Positions 53,168 through 60,854 of a DNA stretch of 60,854 nucleotides are shown here, piece after piece. Source of the DNA: an uncultured Lachnospiraceae bacterium (GTDB taxonomy: Bacteria; Bacillota; Clostridia; Lachnospirales; Lachnospiraceae); contig CANOCU010000016.1 in assembly GCA_947564645.1 (NCBI GenBank), positions 1-60,854 on the forward strand, written 5' to 3'. How positions within the stretch are numbered: the stretch's first letter is position 1; each line of letters opens with the position of its first letter. The position numbers and the translations under genes are program-made. The notes under the pieces were generated by a model. It searched no databases and was not told where the DNA came from. It saw nothing but the letters and a program-made list of their open reading frames with translations.

Positions 53168-54751
53168 TCAGTGCTCGTCTCTTCGATGTCCTCTGACAAA
53201 ATCCCATACTTTAAGCATAAGATCATGCCCATATACCTTCCACAGCTGCAAAAACAGCAGGAAACCGGCAATGTAGAAAATACCAAAATTATACACCAGA
53301 TACCTCTGCTGTCCAAAAAATACCAGGGAAATCACGAAGACCATAACCAAATTGGTGCCAAGAACCGTACCCATAAACTCACCATAAGCTCTTCCTGCCT
53401 TTTTGTCCTTGTATGCCCAGACTGTCAAAACTGCCGCCGAAAGATAGAGAAACAATGTGACTAGGTGGCACAACAGGTAGATCTGCTCTATCTGAAAGAA
53501 AACGGTACAGATGAATGCCTGTGGGAGCAGCATTGCCGTATGATACAGAAAACGTCCAAAATGTGCCCTGATCAGCGTCAGCCCGATCTTGATCTGATTA
53601 TGATTCCTGACCGTCGAATACCTATCACTATAGACTAAATCCGGATAATTTTCCTGATAAAATTCGTTCTGAATATAGAGACATTTTACCCCGACCGAAC
53701 CAATTCCGCCTACAATATCTTTCCACATCCACAATCCGGGAGTGGCATAAGCATATCTGCACTGTGCCTGATCTACCTGCGGATATATCGTAAGATATAA
53801 GTCCCGCACCTGCCCTTCCGCAAAAAGCCGGTAATCTTCGGCATCCGCCTCATACATTCCCCTGGAAAAAATCAGGGAAACATATTGACTGGTCTGCAGC
53901 TTAGGCTTCTTCTTTTCAATCTTATCTTCGTCCTGATCCGCTGTATCCAGACGCTCCTGTTCCTTTGGCTGTTCCTGCGCTTCCTGACGTTTTGCAAGCT
54001 CCTGCTGCTCCCTGCGTCCCTCTTCCTTGAACTGCTGATAGACACTGCTGATCTTTCCCACACTTGCCACACCTGCCAGGCTGATGATAATGCATCCTGC
54101 CAAACCGCACAGAATACGCCGAATATATTTTTTCTTCCCGATATTCAGCTTACGAAGCACAACAATATAGATCCAGATTACACCGCATACTCCGAACAGG
54201 ATCTGAAGCTGCGAACGGATCAGCGACAGAATCAGTGCCACCAGGCAGGAAATACCAAACCACTTTATACTTTTGTCCCAAACTGCGCACATGAGCGCCG
54301 TCATAAAGAGATAGAACACGGCATAAGCAAGCCCCTCTGTCAGAATCTCATGGGTGGTCATCGCCTCCGGCATATTTGTTGTAAAAGGTATCAGCGTAAA
54401 TGCATAGCAGACGTAAGCTTCCCAGTATTTCAGACAAAATCTCTTCTTAATGACACCGGTAAATACGATCACACAGATCGATGCAATCGCCGCCTGCTCC
54501 ACAACGACCGCATATAAATATCTTTCCTCGCCAAACAGCAGTTTATTTCCATGCAGGAAAAAAGGATAGATTGGCATTACCCCTTCCATATTGGCATAGA
54601 AATTCATATAAGACGGGCTGTCGTCAAAAAGAACATATCCTGTATCCCCCAGAAATAGAAATACGATCACAGACAGCATTGCCAGAGACACATAAAGCAG
54701 CCATTCCGTCTGTCCTTTGTGTAATCTCAAAGATATCCTATCTTTTACCAT
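53168..54751 (-). CDS. GT-C-like membrane protein with a charged Gln/Glu-rich loop
   Basis: A 527-residue polytopic protein with about ten to eleven helices. LFDDSPSYMNFYAN in the first outer loop is a GT-C-like acidic motif. Around residues 240-290 a highly charged stretch (E-E-G-R-R-E-Q-Q-E and D-Q-D-E-D-K-I-E-K-K-K) forms a large soluble loop, unusual within the family. The ATG (54749-54751) with AGGAG six nt upstream is preferred to the longer reading from 54790. Its start overlaps the restored end of the acyltransferase-3 gene by 14 bp, showing translational coupling. It probably transfers a lipid-linked sugar. Confidence 0.7.
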   Translation of the reverse strand: MVKDRISLRLHKGQTEWLLYVSLAMLSVIVFLFLGDTGYVLFDDSPSYMNFYANMEGVMPIYPFFLHGNKLLFGEERYLYAVVVEQAAIASICVIVFTGVIKKRFCLKYWEAYVCYAFTLIPFTTNMPEAMTTHEILTEGLAYAVFYLFMTALMCAVWDKSIKWFGISCLVALILSLIRSQLQILFGVCGVIWIYIVVLRKLNIGKKKYIRRILCGLAGCIIISLAGVASVGKISSVYQQFKEEGRREQQELAKRQEAQEQPKEQERLDTADQDEDKIEKKKPKLQTSQYVSLIFSRGMYEADAEDYRLFAEGQVRDLYLTIYPQVDQAQCRYAYATPGLWMWKDIVGGIGSVGVKCLYIQNEFYQENYPDLVYSDRYSTVRNHNQIKIGLTLIRAHFGRFLYHTAMLLPQAFICTVFFQIEQIYLLCHLVTLFLYLSAAVLTVWAYKDKKAGRAYGEFMGTVLGTNLVMVFVISLVFFGQQRYLVYNFGIFYIAGFLLFLQLWKVYGHDLMLKVWDFVRGHRRDEH

Positions 54752-55812
54752 ATCCGGCTCCTCTTTTTCCCAACAACATGATTCGTACAAACGGGATCCG
54801 CCACAGCGCAGCCGCCAGAATGCCGCAGATCAGGCAGACTATAGCACTGGCCACACAGTACCAGACTGTCGTGCTTATTTTATCTGGAAGCTGTATCTCC
54901 AACAATCGTAAACTACTCATAACCTGTATATGCAAAATATAGATCAACAACGAATAACGCCCCCCAGAAAGATAAAGGCCTTATCACCAACCCGGGGATC
55001 GGCAATTTTACAAACATTTGAAAGAATACCACTATCGCACACATACCCAGAATCATTCGCAGTAATGAAGTTGTGACGGCTATCGTGTCAAAATCAAACC
55101 TGCCGATCAGCAATCCATAAACGACCAGCGCCGCCACAAGCGATCCCTTTCGATATACCAATCTATGAATCCATTCGTGTTCCATATACATAACGGCCCC
55201 GAAAAACGGAATTGCAAATCCAACGATATCTCTGAAAAGCTGATATCCGGTAAGCAGCATAAGCGCCGCTATACTTCCCACAACAAGCACACAACTAAGG
55301 CTGTCCGGCAAAAATCCGGCCCTTTCATCCTCTCTGAATCCCGGCAGCTTACTTCGAAGCCAGTTTCTGCACCTTTGCCAGCAAAGATAGACGACAATCA
55401 ATCCATACAGCACAGGCAAGAACCAGAACATACGATTCGTCACAAAAGTTTTCTGCAAAACAGCATTCCAATTTACCTTGCTTAAGGATCCTGCCGACAA
55501 AAGCGGCAGCAAAAATGCCCATATCAAATAAGGCAACATGATATTGACAAATCTTTTTCCCAAATATGCCGCATCACTTCCCTCATTGCGGCGATAAGAC
55601 AGCACAACGGTACAACCGGAAAGAAACATAAAAAGAGGCATATGAAACGAGTAGATCACGTTATAAAGCCTGTGGAATTCTGTATCATATGTCACAATAT
55701 GCCCTAATACCACCAGGAAAGCCGCCAACCCTTTCAACGCATCAAGTGTAACATCTCTTCCGGATGCTGTGCTTTCATTTTCTGACCATTTACTATTCCC
55801 CAAACACCTCAT
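54738..55812 (-). pseudogene. Acyltransferase-3 family protein split by a frameshift at a C6 tract
   Basis: The first part (from 55812) reads TLDALKGLAAFLVVLGHIVTY and FHMPLFMFLSGCTV, the conserved opening with the H and F-x-S-G motifs of acyltransferase family 3, and continues with about eight helices. At a run of six C (54960-54965 on the plus strand, GGGGGG in the coding strand) the frame changes, ending 24 bases later. Removing one base gives FWGRYSLLIYILHIQ, the normal continuation, and the frame stays open to 54738 with another membrane helix. The joined protein would have about 357 residues, normal for the family. The break may be a sequencing error, a slippage mutation, or phase variation. 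It overlaps ABC copy 2 by 20 bp and the GT-C-like gene by 14 bp. Confidence 0.8.
54960..54965. repeat. Homopolymeric C6/G6 tract at the frameshift
   Basis: Six C in the plus strand (six G in the coding strand) at the precise place where the acyltransferase-3 frame is lost. Five would keep the frame open. Homopolymer tracts are common sites of sequencing error and of strand slippage; both would explain the break. Confidence 0.8.
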
Positions 55813-57571
55813 CCTTACTCTTCGGACTCACTCTGCCGCCCTCCACTTCATAAATCAGATCCACATTACGGATCGTCGTCAGTCTGTGGGCGATGATGAT
55901 CATCGTCTTCGTTCCCTGCAGATTCTCAACCGCCTCCATGACCGCTGCCTCGGTATCGTTATCCAGCGCGGATGTAGCTTCATCCAGCACCAGAATCTCG
56001 GGATCATGGTAAAGCGCTCTGGCGATACCGATCCGCTGCCGCTGCCCGCCGGACAGCCTGACCCCCCTGTCTCCGACGATCGTGTCGAGGCCATGCGGCA
56101 GACTGTTTACAAATTCCGTCAGCTGCGCCTTCTCCATCGCCCGCTGTACTGCCTGCTCATCGATGTCCGTCTTTCTAATGCCAAAGGCAATGTTATTTCG
56201 GATCGTGTCGTCCGACAGATAGATCACCTGCGGAATATAACCGATCTGTGCGTGGAATGTCTTGGGCTTCTCATGCACGTTGATGTGATCTGCCATGACG
56301 ACGCCTTCCTGCGGTGTCAGAAGTCCCAGGATAATATCCACCATCGTAGTCTTCCCGGCGCCGGATGCCCCGATAAAGGCTACGGTCTTTCCTTTCTGTA
56401 TCGTCAGACTGGCGTCTTCGATCACTGGTTCTTCCGTATCCGGATAATAATAGGTCACATGCTCCACTGCAATGCCTTCCTGCAGATTCCATGGTTCCCT
56501 GACTTCACTGTCCTGTTTCTCGATATAGTCTTCTATCTCCACCAGATCATGATAGACCAGATCCACCGACGGCAGAGCATACAGCGTATTGGTAGCATGT
56601 TCATTGATGCGTCCCACGCTAGGCATCAGGCGGAAGGCAGCCACCGCAAAGACGGTCAGCTGCGGAATATAGTAGATCATATCCGCTTCCCCCAGCAGCA
56701 GCTTGATAATGATCCCTACCAAAAGGCCGGAGATCGCCACAGCCTCCACCGCATACTTGGGCAGGATGGAGATTGTTCTCGCTATTCTAAGCCCCCTGGC
56801 AAATTTCTCATAATATTTGCGATACTCGTCTGTAAAGAAAGATTCCCGCTCCAGGATCTTGATCTCCTTGATGCCTCCCAACGCCTGATTCATCCACTGG
56901 TAGATCTTGCCCTGGTATCCCTGGTTATCCTGCCCAAGCTTCCGGCTGTATTTTCTCGTCAGAAGCAGGAACGACCCCACACATACCATTAGCAACCCCA
57001 GAACGATGATGGTAATGGATTTGCTGACAAACAACAGATAGACAACCAGCACGAAACAAACTGCCAGTTCCGCCACCAACTCCAGAGAGTATAAGACCAC
57101 CTGCATAAATTTAGAGGTATCTTCCTGTAAGCTTCGCTGCAGCGTGGCAATATTCTTATTCAGATGAAACGTATAGGGCTCTTTCATATAAGTGCCAAGC
57201 AGCCGCGTAGACAGTCTCATCTGTGTATTATAGGAAAAGCGGTAGATATAGCTTTTCTCCACGATCAGATACACATTCTTCACAAGATAGACCACAATAA
57301 TAGCCACCGACAGCGCCGCTAAGAAGCTCTTGGGCGACTGAAAATGAAACAGCTCATAGAAGAATCTCAGATACCATTTCCGTTGGATCTCTCTTGGTTC
57401 CTGAATGATATTAATAAAGGGCATGAAGATCGTCACGCCTAAGAGTTCCAGAAAACTCCCGATCACCACTGCGACTAACAGCATACCGATCTTCCACTTG
57501 TCTCTCTTATCGAAAATATATCCAAGCTTCTTCAGCATTCCTGCCCGCGTATTCTCTCCGGATCTGTTCAT
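55793..57571 (-). CDS. PglK/MsbA-like ABC exporter, copy 2
   Basis: A 592-residue half-transporter with a six-helix permease (about 30-320) and a C-terminal ATPase: Walker A GASGAGKTTM, signature LSGGQRQRIGIARAL, Walker B EILVLDEATSALD and the switch IIAHRLTT. It is paralogous to copy 1 at 27577-29382, sharing GSFLE-LGV near the N-terminus and nearly the same ATPase motifs. It lies among glycosyltransferase and acyltransferase genes, so flipping of a lipid-linked glycan is the natural role. Spacing is 34 nt from the LbH acetyltransferase gene and it overlaps acyltransferase-3. Confidence 0.88.
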   Translation of the reverse strand: MNRSGENTRAGMLKKLGYIFDKRDKWKIGMLLVAVVIGSFLELLGVTIFMPFINIIQEPREIQRKWYLRFFYELFHFQSPKSFLAALSVAIIVVYLVKNVYLIVEKSYIYRFSYNTQMRLSTRLLGTYMKEPYTFHLNKNIATLQRSLQEDTSKFMQVVLYSLELVAELAVCFVLVVYLLFVSKSITIIVLGLLMVCVGSFLLLTRKYSRKLGQDNQGYQGKIYQWMNQALGGIKEIKILERESFFTDEYRKYYEKFARGLRIARTISILPKYAVEAVAISGLLVGIIIKLLLGEADMIYYIPQLTVFAVAAFRLMPSVGRINEHATNTLYALPSVDLVYHDLVEIEDYIEKQDSEVREPWNLQEGIAVEHVTYYYPDTEEPVIEDASLTIQKGKTVAFIGASGAGKTTMVDIILGLLTPQEGVVMADHINVHEKPKTFHAQIGYIPQVIYLSDDTIRNNIAFGIRKTDIDEQAVQRAMEKAQLTEFVNSLPHGLDTIVGDRGVRLSGGQRQRIGIARALYHDPEILVLDEATSALDNDTEAAVMEAVENLQGTKTMIIIAHRLTTIRNVDLIYEVEGGRVSPKSKDEVFGE

Positions 57572-57605
57572 CTGTGATCACTCCATTTCCTCATCAAGGG
57601 TTACC

Positions 57606-58181
57606 CTAATCAAAAAGCGCACCGCATAAGTTACTGTGCGAATCTTTATCACTGATCTTCTTAGCCGGTACGCCGCCCCAGGTAGTACCCGGTTCCAGGA
57701 TATCGCCTGTCACCACTGCTCCAGCCCCCACCGCTACGTCATCGGCTATCGTAACCGCACCGATCACCTTCGCGCCGCTCCCGAAATAACAGTTGTTACC
57801 TATGATTGCCGCCTCATGGCTCCCGTCCGTGGCTCCTATGGTAACGCCCTCTTGCAGCCTGCAGTTTTTGCCGATCCTGGCGTTTCCATGGACGACAATC
57901 GTTCCGTAATGCGGAATGGAAAGCCCTTCTGCAAATACATTGACCGGAATCGTAAACCCGAGCTTCACGCTCAAACGGTGAAAGCGGAAGCCATGGTATT
58001 TCCTGATCAGTTTCGCAGTCAATCCTTTTCTGCAGTTGGTATCATACTCCAGTTTGCGCAGCAGAATCTCAAATTTCCATATTTCGTCCTTCCATAATCC
58101 CGGACGTTTATCCTGTTGCCTGTTTAACGCCAGGCGGTCCTGCGCCAAATATTGTCGTAACGTTTCCTTACTGTCGATCAT
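57606..58181 (-). CDS. Serine-acetyltransferase-like LbH protein
   Basis: A 191-residue protein with a helical N-terminus and a left-handed beta helix. IPHYGTIVVHGNARIGKNCR, VTIGATDGSHEAAIIGNNCYFG and VAVGAGAVVTGDILEPGTTWGGVPAK are hexapeptide repeats of the CysE/LacA class. In polysaccharide loci such proteins usually acetylate a sugar rather than serine. I start at ATG 58179-58181 with GAGGGAG shortly upstream; an ATG at 58211 has no ribosome site. It is 34 nt from the ABC gene. Confidence 0.78.
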   Translation of the reverse strand: MIDSKETLRQYLAQDRLALNRQQDKRPGLWKDEIWKFEILLRKLEYDTNCRKGLTAKLIRKYHGFRFHRLSVKLGFTIPVNVFAEGLSIPHYGTIVVHGNARIGKNCRLQEGVTIGATDGSHEAAIIGNNCYFGSGAKVIGAVTIADDVAVGAGAVVTGDILEPGTTWGGVPAKKISDKDSHSNLCGALFD

Positions 58182-58265
58182 AGACTCCCTCTGCACATGT
58201 GCTCTCTGCATGCCAATCACTGCAAGATGCTGCTTACCATAATACTCTCTCTACCCAAATACCCG

Positions 58266-59144
58266 CTACAGCCAGCATTTCACCTGCTCCAAATATTTGC
58301 CGTATGCCGCATCCTGCCGCGCCGCTTCCCTGTTGGCCGCCTCTCCGGTGATCTCATGCTTCTCAAGCGGCATCTTGTCCGGCGCCTGTCTGACATACCA
58401 CTCATATTCCAGATCCATGTTCCCGATATCCAGTACCCGATACCCTTCCCGGAACAGGTTCAATGCAAGGAACTTGGCTGCCACACCGATCGAAAGCAGA
58501 AACAACCTGTCCTTTCCATAGCGCAGACAGGCCTTTGTAATCTCAGGCAGCGCTCCGTAAGCATCCCTGGGCGGACAGATGATCCGCTCGACCGAGCGGG
58601 CACTGTCAAACAGATCATTCCCGACGCCGTTATGGGTTCTCGTCCCCTCCACAATAACAACGTCTCTATTTTCCCATATTTTCCTTATTTTTGCAAACCA
58701 TCTGTCACAATTACTGTGATCGCTGCCGTAATAATAACAGCGTGACACGAAAGTCGAGTAATAAACCCTATTGGGATCACAGTACTTTTCATAGGTCTTT
58801 CGGCAAAAGAGCAAGTGATCTCTCCAGAACTGCCTGCTCGCCTTCCGGTGGTCTGACAAGGTGTCGAAGATCCCCGGGATCGTCACTATCAGGTTGTCAT
58901 CCGGATAAGCCAGTATCCGGGTGAGACCTTCTGCAATCTCCGGCGCCGCCTTCTGCAGCATCAGATCGACCCCTTTGATCATCACGATCTCCCCATCCCC
59001 GAAGCGGACCATACTCTTATCGGTATGCAGGAGCGCATCGATCGTCTCATCTATCGTGTGAACCTTTATTCTGTTATGCAGGATGCCCTTTTCGTATAGA
59101 AAATAGACGATCGCTGCCAGGATATCTTTTATCTTGCGCTTCAT
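58266..59144 (-). CDS. GT-D (DUF1792-like) glycosyltransferase
   Basis: A 292-residue protein matching the GT-D family first defined by SP_1767/DGT1 in pneumococcal serine-rich-repeat glycosylation. MVRFGDGEIVMIKG (about 45-58) contains the D-G-E metal motif; IVTIPGIFD, VVIVEGTRTHNGVGNDLF and LDIGNMDLEYEWYVR are additional conserved segments. These enzymes use UDP-sugars in the cytoplasm. Its position between a GT4 gene and the acetyltransferase gene fits assembly of an oligosaccharide. Spacing to the GT4 gene is 16 nt. Confidence 0.82.
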   Translation of the reverse strand: MKRKIKDILAAIVYFLYEKGILHNRIKVHTIDETIDALLHTDKSMVRFGDGEIVMIKGVDLMLQKAAPEIAEGLTRILAYPDDNLIVTIPGIFDTLSDHRKASRQFWRDHLLFCRKTYEKYCDPNRVYYSTFVSRCYYYGSDHSNCDRWFAKIRKIWENRDVVIVEGTRTHNGVGNDLFDSARSVERIICPPRDAYGALPEITKACLRYGKDRLFLLSIGVAAKFLALNLFREGYRVLDIGNMDLEYEWYVRQAPDKMPLEKHEITGEAANREAARQDAAYGKYLEQVKCWL

Positions 59145-59160
59145 CTTAGCCCCTTTTTCC

Positions 59161-60312
59161 TTATATACAACGTATTTTCTGAAGCATCACCTGTATTGTC
59201 TCAAAATAGGTCCTGAAATTATATTTCTCCGTCAACGCCAGATATCCTGCCGCTCCCATCCGCTTCATCCGCTCTCTGTCGGACAGCATCCCCCGCAGCT
59301 TGTCCGTCAGGTCTTCCGGATCACAGTCCCGGAATAAATATCCGGTCTCCTGGTCCTCCACATAGCAGGCCGTGCCATTGGTATCACTGCAGATCACGGG
59401 CAGAGAATAGCTCATCGCCTCCAGCTGGGATACCGACGCCATCTCACGGGTACTGGGAATCACATAGACATCCGCCGCCAGATATTCCTCTTCCATTCTG
59501 TCCCGCGGCACATTCGTCTTCACGGTAACGATGTTTTCCATATGATGCTCCGTCACATAGCATCTGACCTGTTCACAGTACTCCTTCTGGAAATGGCCGG
59601 TCGCCTCTCCCACCAGTGTTACCTGTATTCCATCGTTATCTTGGCTCTCCTTAAGCAGCGTCTCCACCGCTCCCAATAATAACAGGTGGTGTTTTCTGAT
59701 CTCATACTTGCCGATACAGAGGATATGTACCTTGCCGTCCGCAAAGTAATCCCGCTCCTTAGGCGCTCTCCGGGGTTCTATCACAAAGGGCACGAAGTAG
59801 TCGTTCTCCTTAATGGACGTGCCCGGCCCTTTCCTTCCAATAACAGGTGTCATCCTTAACTGTGGCGTCATTCTGCTCACCAGGCGGTGCGCCAGATCCC
59901 GCTTCTCCGGCTCCGACCACAGAGGATTCTGATTATAAAGGATACACGGATATCCTTTTCTTCTACAGATCCGGTAAGCCGCCATCGAATAGACGGACCG
60001 CTCCCGCAGAATCACCACATCGGGCGCAAAACCGCAGATCAGCTTCTTCAACCGGCGCATCGGCGGAAACCCGTGCTGGATCTTGAAGACGATGGCCTCC
60101 GGATCCTCCCTGTGGATCACCTTTACATACAGGTAGTCAATCAGCCTGTACAGCGCGGAATAGCCAAGCACAATCGGCGTCACATAAGAATAGTCCTCGA
60201 TAATAGCGGCATAATGGCTGATAAAACACACTTCATGCCCATGTTCTATCAGCCCCTTCATAATATCCGTCTGGTTGGTATGATAACGCGGAGCCACATA
60301 CAGGAATCTCAT
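59161..60312 (-). CDS. GT4 glycosyltransferase
   Basis: A 383-residue GT-B enzyme. ILCIGKYEIRKHHLLLLGAVE begins the C-terminal domain, VTLVGEAT continues it, and VYVIPSTREMASVSQLEAMSYSLPVICSD is the donor E-x-x-E region of GT4. The N-terminus MRFLYVAPRYHTNQTDIMKGL fits the first Rossmann domain. It overlaps the radical SAM gene by 4 bp. The sugar is unknown. Confidence 0.85.
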   Translation of the reverse strand: MRFLYVAPRYHTNQTDIMKGLIEHGHEVCFISHYAAIIEDYSYVTPIVLGYSALYRLIDYLYVKVIHREDPEAIVFKIQHGFPPMRRLKKLICGFAPDVVILRERSVYSMAAYRICRRKGYPCILYNQNPLWSEPEKRDLAHRLVSRMTPQLRMTPVIGRKGPGTSIKENDYFVPFVIEPRRAPKERDYFADGKVHILCIGKYEIRKHHLLLLGAVETLLKESQDNDGIQVTLVGEATGHFQKEYCEQVRCYVTEHHMENIVTVKTNVPRDRMEEEYLAADVYVIPSTREMASVSQLEAMSYSLPVICSDTNGTACYVEDQETGYLFRDCDPEDLTDKLRGMLSDRERMKRMGAAGYLALTEKYNFRTYFETIQVMLQKIRCI

Positions 60313-60854
60313 ATAAACTTATTCTCCTTCAAACTGTACTTGCCGCCTTTTAAGAACTTATGCCTGATCACCCACCAGCCGGGCACCCAGATATATTTAT
60401 GCATTGCCGGTGACGCGGAACCGATCATCCAGCAGTTTCTGTCGCATTTCTTCGTACATTCCCTGACTTCCTTAGCCTGTGTGCTGTTCCACAGCTCGTC
60501 CCAGTCCTGCTTACGCAGGTTCCCCATGACCGCCTTCTTCTCCATGCCGTTGCAGGGGATCACATCACAGAAAGGATCGATAAAGAAAGCATTCCTGGAC
60601 ATATCGCAGGGCAGGAGTCTCTTGTTGCCGTAGATATAATTGATCAGGCCGTGATTGAAGTAGGCCCGGAACCATTTCTTCGGCGACTTGCTCTTTAACA
60701 GCTCGTTGATCAGCTTCTCGAAATTCTGTGCCACCTTATACTTATCGTCGATCTTATTATCGGTCTTCCGGAAATAGAAGGAGTTGTGCAGCGTAGCCGT
60801 GGCAAACTCCATCCCCATATCGTTGGCGATATTGTAGAGCGGCACCAGATCCTC
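60309..60854 (-). CDS. Radical SAM/SPASM protein, C-terminal part (cut by window edge)
   Basis: Only the C-terminal 180 residues lie in the window; the frame stays open to the right edge, so no start is called. LPCDMSRNAFFIDPFCDVIPC and the later KEVRECTKKCDRNCWMIG are the cysteine clusters of a SPASM auxiliary Fe-S domain, with GNLRKQDWDELWNSTQA as the usual linker. The core CxxxCxxC radical SAM motif would be outside the window. Such proteins in glycan loci can modify sugars or a peptide. The gene ends in a 4-bp overlap with the GT4 gene. Confidence 0.8.
   Translation of the reverse strand, partial: EDLVPLYNIANDMGMEFATATLHNSFYFRKTDNKIDDKYKVAQNFEKLINELLKSKSPKKWFRAYFNHGLINYIYGNKRLLPCDMSRNAFFIDPFCDVIPCNGMEKKAVMGNLRKQDWDELWNSTQAKEVRECTKKCDRNCWMIGSASPAMHKYIWVPGWWVIRHKFLKGGKYSLKENKFI

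Noticed and set aside
54738-54950. Separate 70-residue membrane protein
   Set aside because: It is the continuation of the acyltransferase-3 after the C6 frameshift; its first residues are the family's penultimate helix.
55769-56992. Plus-strand ORF of 407 codons
   Set aside because: It lies antisense to the ABC exporter copy 2, has no recognisable domain and a histidine/arginine-rich composition typical of shadow frames.

Overview
The window is 60.9 kb of bacterial DNA in which every gene I can support lies on the minus strand. The organism is most likely a Gram-positive Clostridia member, probably Lachnospiraceae. Reasons are moderate G+C, strong AGGAGG-type ribosome sites, sigma-A promoters, BspA-type leucine-rich-repeat and glucosaminidase surface proteins with acidic and Ser/Asp-rich linkers, and stacked polysaccharide genes with short overlaps. 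This is inference from gene style; no rRNA, tRNA, CRISPR array, transposase or integrase was recognised.

Read in the direction of transcription (right to left), the layout is as follows. (1) 60854-46972 is a glycan assembly operon: partial radical SAM/SPASM protein, five cytosolic glycosyltransferases, a GT-C-like membrane protein, DUF2304, a PglK-like ABC exporter, a serine-acetyltransferase-like protein, a frameshifted acyltransferase-3, and an MBOAT/SGNH O-acylation pair. (2) 46683-21426 is a very long operon for nonulosonic (sialic/legionaminic-like) acids. It has its own promoter at 46894-46922 and a leader of about 200 nt. It carries two divergent NeuB/NeuC/NeuA sets, NeuD, LegB and LegX/PtmE-type enzymes, a WbpB/WbpD/WbpE set for a 2,3-diamino-glucuronic acid, a second ABC exporter, a pyruvyltransferase-like protein, glycosyltransferases and a stand-alone CBS protein. 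In its middle is an unusual five-gene acyl module: AMP-ligase, DRE-TIM aldolase, VOC-like protein, metal-dependent cyclase and acyl carrier protein. (3) 21175-17465 is a compact three-gene cassette: three-helix membrane protein with coiled coil, phosphoribosyltransferase-like protein and Cys-rich protein. It has its own promoter, a palindrome over the -35 box and a strong terminator. I consider it the best candidate for an undescribed system, perhaps defence or stress related. (4) 17281-7047 holds two giant secreted proteins. (5) 6925-940 is a Gtr-like three-component glycan-modification operon (GT-C, GtrB-like GT2, GtrA) with an Fe-S oxidoreductase and a toroid protein inserted. (6) 904-1 is a toxin-antitoxin patch: a RelB/DinJ-like protein coupled to a 52-residue hydrophobic ORF, then hicA and truncated hicB.

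Together the genes look like a cell-surface glycan factory making at least two activated acidic sugars, polymerising or decorating with them, exporting through two flippases, and acylating or pyruvylating the product. Cell-wall-directed surface proteins sit beside it. Functions are read from motifs and family resemblance only; substrate specificity of the sugar enzymes is not determined by sequence inspection.
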